6,335 bases of DNA from an uncultured bacterium (GCA_905216075.1 CAJMSO010000106.1:1-6335); one strand, 5' to 3'; numbered from the stretch's first letter, positions 1 through 5,807 are shown. Notes: generated by a model not told the origin, from the sequence alone. Numbers and translations: made by a program.

Positions 1-134
1 ATGGCGACGTAGGCATCCTCCAGGGCGGAGGAAGCGGACTTAGCGGGAATCTTCATTTCGGCGAGATGACCCATCAGTTCCTTGGAGGTCATGCCGAACT
101 CTTTGGCCAGGGTGGACACACGGACTTTTGCCAT
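1..134 (-). CDS. infB: Translation initiation factor IF-2, N-terminal fragment (cut by window edge)
   Basis: Only the first 44 codons are in the window; the gene continues past base 1. IF-2 is the GTPase that brings fMet-tRNA to the 30S subunit and promotes subunit joining. The visible peptide starts MAKVRVSTLAKEFGMTSKEL and continues with a stretch rich in Lys, Ser and Ala. This matches the small IF2_N helical domain at the extreme N-terminus of bacterial IF-2 (pattern: V-x-x-LAKE-x-x-x-x-x-K-x-L). The ATG at 134-132 has an AGGTGA Shine-Dalgarno at 146-141, six bases upstream. It is the third gene of a rimP-nusA-infB run, 91 nt after the nusA stop, which fits the usual order of this operon. 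The GTPase domain is not visible, so the call rests on the N-terminal domain and the context. Confidence 0.9.
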   Translation of the reverse strand, partial: MAKVRVSTLAKEFGMTSKELMGHLAEMKIPAKSASSALEDAYVA

Positions 135-155
135 ATGACTTCACCTACCCTTTCT

Positions 156-170
156 GGCACCTTGGGTGCC
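156..170 (-). other. Small hairpin in the nusA-infB spacer
   Basis: GGCACC and GGTGCC form a perfect 6-bp stem around a 3-nt loop in the 91-nt space between nusA and infB, ending about 10 nt before the infB Shine-Dalgarno. No T-tract follows it, so it is unlikely to terminate transcription. It could be an RNA-processing or spacing element, or chance. The rest of the spacer (135-225) holds only the infB ribosome binding site; no small gene fits there. Confidence 0.3.
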
Positions 171-225
171 TAGAGACTGAACGAGCGTGGGAGATGCGCC
201 GGGACCCGCCCGACGCGACCGCGCG

Positions 226-1473
226 CTAGATCAGGTCCTCCGCATCATCGAAGGCGTCGGTGTCGTGGACACCGCAGAAACGGGAGCCGGGACGGGCCTG
301 GTTGCGGCACTGAATGCCGTCCTCGGACACGTACTCGCAGCGACGGACGTCGTCGTCCTCCTCGTCACCGATCAGGTCGGCGGCGGGCTCCTCGTGAACG
401 GGGACGTTCTTGAGGATGTCGGCGGCAAGGGTCTCGGACTTAATGTCGATGTGCCAACCAGTCAGGCGAGCGGCGAGGCGGGCGTTCTGGCCCTCCTTGC
501 CGATGGCGAGCGAAAGCTGGTCGTCGGGCACAATGACGCCGGCGTAGGCCTTCTCCTCGTCGATGAGGACGCGGGTGACTTTGGCGGGCGACAGGGCGTT
601 GGCAACGTAGACGGCCGGATCGGCATCCCACAGGATGACGTCGACGCGCTCGCCGCGGAGCTCGCCCACGACGGCGCGAACGCGGCTGCCCTTGGGGCCG
701 ACACAGGCGCCTACGGGATCCAAGCGGTCGTCGAGCGAGTGGACGGCAACCTTGGAGCGCTGGCCGGGCTCGCGGGCGATCGACTTGATCTGGACGGTGC
801 CCTCATAGATCTCGGGCACCTCCTGCTCAAACAGACGACGCATGAGCTCGGGGTGGGTGCGGGAGATGACGATCGGCGGACGGCTGTGCTCGCCGCGAAC
901 CGGCTGCAGGTTGGAGTTGGGATCGCGGACGTCGATGATCACGGCCTTGATGCGCTGGTTGTGCAGATAGCGCTCGCCCATCGGACGCTCGTTGCGCTCG
1001 TTCTCGTAACGGCGCTGGTCAAAATGCGGCAGTTCGGCCTCGACGCCATCGCGGATCTTGACGATCGTGAAGTCGGGCGTGGACTGCAGCACGGTACCGC
1101 TGATGAGGTCACCGATACGACCGGAGAACTCCTCGTAGATCTGCTCGCGGGCGGAGTTGCGCACGATGGCGTTGATCTCGGCCTTGGCGTGCTGGGCAGC
1201 GATGCGGCTCGTGTTCTTGGGAGTGACGTCGATCTCCTCGAACTCGGTGAAGTTGCCCTCCTCGTCCATTGAATCGTCGATCGGCTCCAGACGGTAGACG
1301 TAGATCTTGCCGGTGGTGCGGTCGATGGTCACCTTGGCGCCCCACTCAAGATGCAGGATCTCGGCATAGCTCTTGGCGAGCGACTGCTCCAGGCGGTCGA
1401 TCAGGTAGAGCTGGTCGATGTGCCTCTCCTGGCAAAGCTCCATCAGGGCGGACATCATGTCGGATGCTGCCAT
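226..1473 (-). CDS. nusA: Transcription termination/antitermination factor NusA with a Cys/His-bearing C-terminal tail
   Basis: NusA is a cytoplasmic RNA-polymerase-binding factor that modulates pausing, intrinsic termination and antitermination. The 415-residue protein shows the family order: an N-terminal polymerase-binding domain (about 1-115), an S1 RNA-binding domain (about 118-200), and two KH domains with the loops GPKG (259-262) and GKEG (325-328). The blocks RTHPELMRRLFEQEVPEI and DDQLSLAIGKEGQNARLAAR are characteristic of NusA. After residue 350 comes an acidic tail, not the AR repeats of enterobacterial NusA. It contains C379, C389, C400 and H403 (C-x9-C-x10-C-x2-H), which looks like a small metal-binding knuckle. 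The ATG at 1473 lies one base after the rimP stop, with an AAGGAAGG-type Shine-Dalgarno inside the end of rimP, so translational coupling is likely. The Met pair at residues 6-7 lacks its own ribosome binding site. Identity is secure; the role of the tail is unknown. Confidence 0.97.
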   Translation of the reverse strand: MAASDMMSALMELCQERHIDQLYLIDRLEQSLAKSYAEILHLEWGAKVTIDRTTGKIYVYRLEPIDDSMDEEGNFTEFEEIDVTPKNTSRIAAQHAKAEINAIVRNSAREQIYEEFSGRIGDLISGTVLQSTPDFTIVKIRDGVEAELPHFDQRRYENERNERPMGERYLHNQRIKAVIIDVRDPNSNLQPVRGEHSRPPIVISRTHPELMRRLFEQEVPEIYEGTVQIKSIAREPGQRSKVAVHSLDDRLDPVGACVGPKGSRVRAVVGELRGERVDVILWDADPAVYVANALSPAKVTRVLIDEEKAYAGVIVPDDQLSLAIGKEGQNARLAARLTGWHIDIKSETLAADILKNVPVHEEPAADLIGDEEDDDVRRCEYVSEDGIQCRNQARPGSRFCGVHDTDAFDDAEDLI

Positions 1474-1474
1474 C

Positions 1475-1969
1475 TTACTTTCCTTCCTTCGCGGGCTTGA
1501 AGTCGTAGGTGGGCTTCAACTTGCACTTTTTAACATCAGAGAAATCGAGGGTGACGGACTCGCCGTCCTCGAGCTCGAGGGTCACGTCGGTCTCGGTCGC
1601 AGCGGCAATCTTGCCGGTGAACTTGCGACAGCCCTCGGTGGCGGTGGAGGTGAGCTCGCAGTCCTCGCCCACAAAGCGGGCAAAGTCGCGCGGACGGCGC
1701 AGCGGGCGCGCCATACCCGGGCTCGACACCTCGAGCGTATAGCTCGAAGAAATGGGGTCGAGCTCCTCGATTACGTCGCCGACCCACTTGGTATTGGCCG
1801 TGACGTCGTTGAGCGACAGGCTCTGACCCTCGGCACCCTCGATACGCACACGCACGCAGGGGGCCTTGGTGGCGCCCACGAGCTCAACGTCGACAATATC
1901 GACATCGTGCTGGGGAGCGACGGCCTCGAGCGCGTCGATGATCGCCTGCTCGGTCTTGGTCTTGACCAT
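1475..1969 (-). CDS. rimP: Ribosome maturation factor RimP
   Basis: RimP binds the 30S subunit and helps its maturation. The 164-residue product is of usual family length. It has the N-terminal alpha/beta domain with the signature VDIVDVELVGATKAPCVRVRI at its core, followed by the strongly conserved YTLEVSSPGMARPLRRPRDF block (about residues 85-105), and a C-terminal Sm-like beta-barrel (FTGKIAAATETDVTLELEDG, then a DFSDVKKCKL strand). The open frame extends upstream to 2224, but that part looks non-coding. The ATG at 1969-1967 is preceded by a GGAGGT Shine-Dalgarno six bases away, whereas the next ATG upstream (1987) would place that site inside the coding sequence. It is the first gene of the rimP-nusA-infB unit. 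A terminator hairpin lies in its leader, so transcription of all three genes may be controlled by readthrough. Confidence 0.95.
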   Translation of the reverse strand: MVKTKTEQAIIDALEAVAPQHDVDIVDVELVGATKAPCVRVRIEGAEGQSLSLNDVTANTKWVGDVIEELDPISSSYTLEVSSPGMARPLRRPRDFARFVGEDCELTSTATEGCRKFTGKIAAATETDVTLELEDGESVTLDFSDVKKCKLKPTYDFKPAKEGK

Positions 1970-1975
1970 TGCGGC

Positions 1976-1981
1976 ACCTCC
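1976..1981 (-). promoter_or_regulatory. rimP ribosome binding site that fixes the start codon
   Basis: GGAGGT on the minus strand lies six bases before the ATG at 1969. It would be inside the gene if the upstream in-frame ATG at 1987 were used, so it decides the start. It follows the T-tract of the leader terminator by only a few bases, so the ribosome binding site is present only in transcripts that pass the terminator. Confidence 0.85.
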
Positions 1982-1989
1982 ATCCATAC

Positions 1990-2022
1990 AAAAAAGAAGC
2001 GGGGCCGAAACCCCACTTCTTT
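1990..2022 (-). terminator. Intrinsic terminator inside the rimP leader (candidate attenuator)
   Basis: On the minus strand, arms 2022-2011 and 2004-1993 form a 12-bp stem (AAAGAAGTGGGG with CCCCGCTTCTTT) around a 6-nt loop, ending in a run of six T. The one imperfect position (2000/2015) is A-C on the plus strand but a G-U pair on the minus-strand RNA, so the structure suits leftward transcription. No minus-strand gene lies upstream that it could end: the neighbour is the divergent lipoprotein gene. It sits between the predicted promoter (2048-2076) and the rimP start, so it most likely attenuates the rimP-nusA-infB operon. Confidence 0.75.
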
Positions 2023-2047
2023 CAATTTCAACTTCATTTGCAAGCAA

Positions 2048-2076
2048 ACTATACCAATACCTGCGAAAACGTGCAA
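2048..2076 (-). promoter_or_regulatory. Predicted sigma-70-type promoter of rimP-nusA-infB
   Basis: On the minus strand, TTGCAC (2076-2071) is followed after exactly 17 bases by TATAGT (2053-2048), which is preceded by TGG and so makes an extended -10 element. The -35 is weak (three of six consensus bases); the -10 differs from TATAAT at one base. Transcription would start near 2041, giving a leader of roughly 70 nt that enters the terminator hairpin almost at once. Confidence 0.6.
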
Positions 2077-2097
2077 GCGTCAAAGAAATTCGCAGGT
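2059..2097. repeat. 9-bp inverted repeat flanking the rimP -35 element (possible operator)
   Basis: ACCTGCGAA (2059-2067) and TTCGCAGGT (2089-2097) are perfect inverted copies separated by 21 bases. The -35 hexamer at 2071-2076 lies between them, and the left copy overlaps the -35/-10 spacer. Half-site centres are 30 bp apart, close to three helical turns, which would put both on one face of the DNA. This layout suits a dimeric regulator, but no regulator is known and chance remains possible. Confidence 0.35.
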
Positions 2098-2339
2098 CAG
2101 CGCGCCCACAGCTTCTCCACAAGAATAGAACAATTTGGCGAGGACTCCTGCGCGGCGCCCACCCAAAAGCCCCAAAACGGGCCATACGTCCCAGCGCACC
2201 GTCCGAATCGGGCCCTATGGGCATTCCATCCCTGGGCGCACATAGGCCAGACTAGAGCTGAGAGGCATTCTGTAGCGAGAAAGCCTGCCGCACGCATTGA
2301 CCGCACGACCTTCCAGTATCTCTACGGCAAGGAGGATCC
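2098..2339. other. Non-coding region upstream of the lipoprotein gene
   Basis: I see no convincing gene, tRNA or promoter here. Several frames are open in both directions, but none has a ribosome binding site or a recognisable protein. A TTGACC at 2298-2303 could be a -35 for the lipoprotein gene, but no good -10 lies at the right distance. An AAGGAGG Shine-Dalgarno at 2329-2335 serves the gene starting at 2340. The palindrome GCCCTATGGGC occurs at 2212-2222. There is no metY-type initiator tRNA gene, which precedes rimP in Escherichia coli. Confidence 0.5.
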
Positions 2340-2912
2340 ATGGAACGCCTGGGCACCCTCCGCGCGACCACGCTCGTCGTCGCTGCCTGCTCGTTCGCTC
2401 TGGCGGGCTGCAGCAACGTCGATGGTAAAACCGGACCATGCGAGCCGGATCTAGGCAGCACCAAAGCCATCGAGAAAACGACGCCTTCGGAGCGTTTCGA
2501 CAAAATAGACGAAGATAGAGTCGACCCCCAGGGCTTAGGTCCCGACCCTCAAGAACAGTTCCCCATTGATCTTGAGGCAGACGAGAACGTCCATGTTGCC
2601 TGCGTGGGCAAGGACACGGATGGCTACGGCGACGCCGTGTTGGTCTTTGCGGTGACAAACAACACCGATGTCGACATGATGCTTGGCGATGTCGATGCTT
2701 ATGCCTACGTCAACGGTGTCGTCCGCGACGTGCGCATGCGCCAGCCCGTCGCCGCAGGCGAAGAAACGACCGCGATGCTCACCTTTGTAGGCACCTTCGA
2801 CGATCCGGACTTTGACGTGAACAACGACCTCAACGACATCTACCTCAATATCTGGATGTTCAAGGAGCAGACGGGCAATGTCTACTTTAGGGACCTGGTA
2901 CATATTCCGTAG
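2340..2912 (+). CDS. Secreted lipoprotein of unknown function, possibly with an Ig-like (DUF4352/DUF5067-type) domain
   Basis: This is a 190-residue protein with a clear lipoprotein signal. A short charged N-terminus (R3, R8) and a hydrophobic stretch (about 10-22) lead to the lipobox L21-A22-G23-C24. Lipidation at C24 would anchor it to the outer face of the cytoplasmic membrane. Residues 25-80 look like a polar, flexible linker. Residues about 83-190 look beta-rich: VHVACVGKDTDGYGDAVLVF, then VTNNTD, then a G-x-V stretch and a VAAGEETTAMLTF strand. This pattern of an N-N-T/S turn and a late pro/ala-Gly strand recalls the small Ig-like domains of extracellular lipoproteins (DUF4352/DUF5067); that family guess is tentative. 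The mature protein is acidic, with many Asp. The start has AAGGAGG four bases upstream. It is transcribed away from rimP and towards leuS, stands alone, and shares a terminator with leuS. No substrate or partner can be inferred. Confidence 0.85.
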   Translation: MERLGTLRATTLVVAACSFALAGCSNVDGKTGPCEPDLGSTKAIEKTTPSERFDKIDEDRVDPQGLGPDPQEQFPIDLEADENVHVACVGKDTDGYGDAVLVFAVTNNTDVDMMLGDVDAYAYVNGVVRDVRMRQPVAAGEETTAMLTFVGTFDDPDFDVNNDLNDIYLNIWMFKEQTGNVYFRDLVHIP

Positions 2913-2955
2913 AGGATGGCGCTAAGCTCCAGCCAAGCGGGGCACACAGTGCAAA

Positions 2956-2987
2956 ACGAGGGACGACCCAACCGGATCGCCCCTCGT
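2956..2987. terminator. Shared hairpin terminator between convergent lipoprotein gene and leuS
   Basis: Bases 2956-2969 pair with 2974-2987 around a 4-nt loop, with ACGAGGG and CCCTCGT at the base of the stem. Two positions are A-C mismatches as plus-strand RNA but G-U pairs as minus-strand RNA, so the stem is complete (14 bp) for leuS transcripts, which then run into TTTT. The plus-strand transcript ends in TCTTT. It lies 43 bases after the lipoprotein stop and 29 bases after the leuS stop, so it probably serves both, with leuS better served. Confidence 0.7.
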
Positions 2988-3016
2988 CTTTAGCACGTCA
3001 ACTATACGCGCGGCAT

Positions 3017-5593
3017 TTACTTAACCACCAGGTTGACCAGCTTGCCGGGAACGCAGATGGCCTTGACGACCGTCTTGCCCTCGGTCCACTTGGCGACAGC
3101 GGCCTCGGCGGCAGCCTGCATCTCCTCGTTGGTGGCATCGCGGGCCACGTCGATGCGGCCACGGACCTTGCCGAGTACCTGGACGACGATCTGCACCGTG
3201 TCCTCGATGGACTCGGCCAGGTCGAACTCGGGCCAAGCGGCGGTGTAGGCGTTGCCCTCGCAGCCGAGCGCCTCGTGCCACAGCTCGTCGGCCCAGAACG
3301 GGCAGATGGGGGCAAGGACGCTCACGATATCCTTAGCCACGCCGTAGCACAGCGCCTTGTCGCGGGCGGTACCCTCGGTGGCGTTGAGGTAGGCGCTCGC
3401 CGCGTTGACGAGCTCCATGACGGCCGAGATCGCGGTGTTGAACTGGCCGCGGTCGAAGTCCTCGGTGCACTTGGCGATGGTGCGGTGACGCTCACGGTAG
3501 AGCTTCATCGCGGTCTCATCGAGCACGGACTTGTCGAAGGCCACGTTGGCGTCACCCGACTGGACGAGCTGCCACACGATACGCCAGGCGCGCTTGATAA
3601 AGCGGTTGGCGCCCTCGACGGCCTTGGGATCCCAGTCGAAGTCCTTCTCGGGCGGGGCGATAAACAGGATCGCCAAACGCATGGTGTCGGCACCGTAGGG
3701 CTCGATGACCGAGCTCGGGGGCACGACATTGCCCTTGGACTTGGACATGGTGTCGCCGTTCTCGTCCTTGACCATGCCCTGGCACAGCAGGTTGGTGAAG
3801 GGCTCGTCCACGCTCAGCAGGCCCAGGTCGCGCAGTGCCTTGGTAAAGAAGCGGCTGTAGAGCAGGTGCAGAATGGCGTGCTCGATGCCGCCGATGTAGT
3901 TATCGACAGGCATCCAGCGGTCGGCGGCCTCGCGGGAGAAGGGCAGCTCGGTGTTGTGCGGGTCGGTATAGCGCAGGTAATACCAGCTGGAGCAGGTAAA
4001 GGTGTCCATGGTATCGGTCTCGCGCTTGGCCGGGCGGCCGCAGACCGGGCAGGTGGTCTCGTAGAACTCCTTGCACTCGGCAAGGGTTTCGCCAGCGCCC
4101 AGGTCCAGGTTCTCGGGCAGCGTCACCGGCAGCTGATCCTCGGGCACGGGCACGATGCCGCAGTGCTCGCAGTGGATGGCCGGGATGGGGTTGCCCCAAT
4201 AGCGCTGACGGGAAATGAGCCAGTCGCGCAGACGGAACTCGACCTTGCGACGACCGCAGCCCATGGCCTCGAGGTCGGCCACGATGGCAGCCTCACCCTC
4301 GGAGTGCTTACCGCCGCGCATGCCAGTGTACTTGCCGGACTGGACGAGCGTGCCCTCGGCAGCGTGAGCGCAATCCCAGTCGACGGTCTCGGCATGGAAG
4401 GTATCGATGGTCTCGCCGCTGGCCTCGACGGCAGCGCGATCGTCATCGTCCAGGATGATCGGCACGATCGGCAGGTCGTACTTACGGGCAAACTCAAAGT
4501 CGCGCTGGTCGCCACAGGGAACGGCCATGACGGCACCGGTACCGTAGTCGGCAACGACATAATCGGCAACCCACACGGGGACCTTCTCGCCGTTCACGGG
4601 GTTCACAGCGTAGCGGCCGGTAAAAGCGCCGTGCTTCTCGATGGTGCCCTGGGCACGCTCGACGGCAGAGATATGCTTGGAGTCCTCGACGATCTTGGTC
4701 ACGGCTTCCTCGTACTCCGTGCCCTCGACGAGCTCGTGCAGACGGGCGTACTCGGGAGCCAGGACAAAGAAGGAAACGCCAAAGAGCGTATCGGCACGCG
4801 TGGTAAAGACGGTGATCTTGCCCTCGTCGCCCTCGATGGGCTCGCCATCCCGGTCGCACAGGGTAAAGTCGACCTCGGCGCCCTCGGAGCGACCGATCCA
4901 GTTGGCCTGCATCTGCTTGACGCGCTCGGGCCAGCCGGGGAGCTTCTCCAGGTCGTCGAGCAGCTCCTGAGAGTACTCGGTAATCTTGTAGTACCATTGC
5001 TCAAGGTCGCGCTTCTCGGGCTCGGTGCCGCAGCGCCAGCACTTACCCTCGGTGACCTGCTCGTTGGCCAGAACGGTCTTGCAGTTGGGGCACCAGTTGA
5101 CCGGGTTCTTCTTGCGGTAGACCAGGCCCTTTTCCCACATCTTCTCAAAGATCCACTGACCCCAGCGATAGTAGTCGGGGCTGCAGGTCTTGACCATGCG
5201 ATCCAGATCGTAGGAGAAGCCCATGCGCTTCATCGTGGCGAGCGCCTGGTCCATGTTCTTATACGTCCAGGCGGCAGCCTGCGTGTTGTGCTTAATAGCG
5301 GCGTTCTCGGCAGGCAGGCCAAAGGCGTCAAAGCCGATGGGGTGCAGCACGTCGTAGCCGCGCATGCGGGCCTGACGGGCCATGGCATCGCCGATGGTAT
5401 AGTTGCGCGCGTGGCCCATGTGCAGGTCGCCCGACGGATACGGGAACATCTCGAGCACGTACTTCTTGGGCTTGCTGTCGTCGGTGTCGACGGCAAAGAG
5501 GTTGGAATCCTCCCAGGCCTTCATCCACTTGGACTCAATGGCCTGCGCGTCGTAGACAGGGATCTCGTCCTTATGATCTGTGCAATCGCACAT
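3017..5593 (-). CDS. leuS: Leucyl-tRNA synthetase (LeuRS)
   Basis: This cytoplasmic class I synthetase charges tRNA-Leu with leucine and edits wrongly charged amino acids. It has 858 residues, normal for bacterial LeuRS. The catalytic fold opens with FPYPSGDLHMGHARNYTIGD, where HMGH (58-61) is the HIGH motif. A zinc ribbon follows, with C168/C171 and C185/C188. The CP1 editing domain covers about 235-455: TTRADT (264-269, threonine-rich region) and DQRD (362-365, the conserved aspartate pair). A second Cys set is C475/C478 and C515/C518. The second signature is TMSKS (615-619), with Thr for the usual first Lys. The anticodon-binding helical domain and a small C-terminal domain (about 797-858) are present, so it is intact. 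The ATG at 5593 has AAAGGAG five bases upstream. The frame stays open to 5719, but that stretch is one arm of a large palindrome and is unlikely to be coding. The leader carries this palindrome; no T-box motif is visible. Confidence 0.98.
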   Translation of the reverse strand: MCDCTDHKDEIPVYDAQAIESKWMKAWEDSNLFAVDTDDSKPKKYVLEMFPYPSGDLHMGHARNYTIGDAMARQARMRGYDVLHPIGFDAFGLPAENAAIKHNTQAAAWTYKNMDQALATMKRMGFSYDLDRMVKTCSPDYYRWGQWIFEKMWEKGLVYRKKNPVNWCPNCKTVLANEQVTEGKCWRCGTEPEKRDLEQWYYKITEYSQELLDDLEKLPGWPERVKQMQANWIGRSEGAEVDFTLCDRDGEPIEGDEGKITVFTTRADTLFGVSFFVLAPEYARLHELVEGTEYEEAVTKIVEDSKHISAVERAQGTIEKHGAFTGRYAVNPVNGEKVPVWVADYVVADYGTGAVMAVPCGDQRDFEFARKYDLPIVPIILDDDDRAAVEASGETIDTFHAETVDWDCAHAAEGTLVQSGKYTGMRGGKHSEGEAAIVADLEAMGCGRRKVEFRLRDWLISRQRYWGNPIPAIHCEHCGIVPVPEDQLPVTLPENLDLGAGETLAECKEFYETTCPVCGRPAKRETDTMDTFTCSSWYYLRYTDPHNTELPFSREAADRWMPVDNYIGGIEHAILHLLYSRFFTKALRDLGLLSVDEPFTNLLCQGMVKDENGDTMSKSKGNVVPPSSVIEPYGADTMRLAILFIAPPEKDFDWDPKAVEGANRFIKRAWRIVWQLVQSGDANVAFDKSVLDETAMKLYRERHRTIAKCTEDFDRGQFNTAISAVMELVNAASAYLNATEGTARDKALCYGVAKDIVSVLAPICPFWADELWHEALGCEGNAYTAAWPEFDLAESIEDTVQIVVQVLGKVRGRIDVARDATNEEMQAAAEAAVAKWTEGKTVVKAICVPGKLVNLVVK

Positions 5594-5598
5594 ATCAG

Positions 5599-5605
5599 CT
5601 CCTTT
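5599..5605 (-). promoter_or_regulatory. leuS ribosome binding site that fixes the start codon
   Basis: AAAGGAG on the minus strand lies five bases before the ATG at 5593 and about 14 bases after the end of the large palindrome. It supports the 858-residue start (MCDCTDHKDE) over the 42-codon longer frame, which would begin with TTG inside the palindrome and has no comparable site. Confidence 0.85.
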
Positions 5606-5619
5606 GTTATCTCGGTTGG

Positions 5620-5737
5620 GGCGGGGCGTTCTTACCTTTACTCGCTGCTGCGGACAGTCCTGCTCGCACGAAGAGCACATTAAGTGCTCTTCGGCTCGTG
5701 CGGAACTTGCAGCGAGCAAAGGTAAGAACGCCCCGCC
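5620..5737. repeat. 118-bp near-perfect palindrome in the leuS leader
   Basis: The outer arms 5620-5648 and 5709-5737 (29 bp) are inverted copies with a single exception at 5640/5717, which is A-C on the plus strand and a G-U pair in minus-strand RNA. The 60-bp core holds a second stem, CGAAGAGCAC (5669-5678) with GTGCTCTTCG (5684-5693), around the loop ATTAA. An alternative 7-bp pairing, 5665-5671 with 5696-5702, is also possible. It lies between the probable leuS promoter and the ribosome binding site, so leuS mRNA would begin with a very stable hairpin. No flanking target duplication is evident. It could be a REP/MITE-like mobile palindrome, a leader regulatory RNA or an RNase III site. 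Confidence 0.85.
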
Positions 5738-5755
5738 ACATCGTTAACTCGCATG

Positions 5756-5764
5756 ATGATAGCA
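5756..5764 (-). promoter_or_regulatory. Possible extended -10 promoter for leuS
   Basis: On the minus strand, TGC followed by TATCAT (5761-5756) fits an extended -10 element with one mismatch in the hexamer. No good -35 lies 17 bases upstream (GGCATC, 5784-5779), and that region belongs to a hairpin stem. Transcription would start near 5749, so the whole palindrome would be in the leuS leader. A second weak candidate on the minus strand is TTGATT 17 bases before GATAAA, near 5834-5806; it would have to read through the 5773-5807 hairpin. Confidence 0.4.
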
Positions 5765-5772
5765 AATACGAC

Positions 5773-5807
5773 AAGCGAGATGCCTGCGACTTGCAGGCAT
5801 CTCGCTT
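5773..5807 (-). terminator. 15-bp hairpin, probable terminator for guaB
   Basis: AAGCGAGATGCCTGC (5773-5787) and its exact complement (5793-5807) enclose the loop GACTT. The perfect GC-rich stem is typical of an intrinsic terminator. Orientation is unclear: the T-rich tail is TTTAT on the plus strand and TTGTCGTATTT on the minus strand, both imperfect. The only gene that needs ending here is guaB on the minus strand, so that strand is given by context. Confidence 0.55.

Noticed and set aside
187..1272. A 361-codon open frame on the plus strand opposite nusA
   Set aside because: Same shadow effect: antisense to nusA, repetitive Val/Gly/Asp/Leu composition, no known family.
1970..2224. An N-terminal extension of RimP to 2224
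   Set aside because: It would read through the promoter, the terminator and the ribosome binding site. RimP proteins begin where the ATG at 1969 begins.
2097..2306. A 69-codon minus-strand frame upstream of rimP (and overlapping frames up to 2658)
   Set aside because: No ribosome binding site, Trp/Cys-rich unlikely composition, overlap with the promoter region and the real lipoprotein gene. It might reflect a repeated non-coding element, but I cannot show that.
3275..5683. An 802-codon open frame on the plus strand opposite leuS
   Set aside because: It is antisense to a complete, well-conserved leuS. Its product is low-complexity (Gly, Leu, Val, Asp, Ala rich), as expected from the reverse complement of GC-biased codons, and it has no recognisable domain.
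5594..5719. A 42-residue N-terminal extension of LeuRS starting at TTG
   Set aside because: The extension is encoded by one arm and the core of the 118-bp palindrome, begins at a weak start codon without a good ribosome binding site, and is not part of LeuRS. The ATG at 5593 has a strong site.
5620..5737. An integron attC site or phage attachment site
   Set aside because: No R'/R'' core sequences of attC type, no integrase and no flanking cassette genes are visible.
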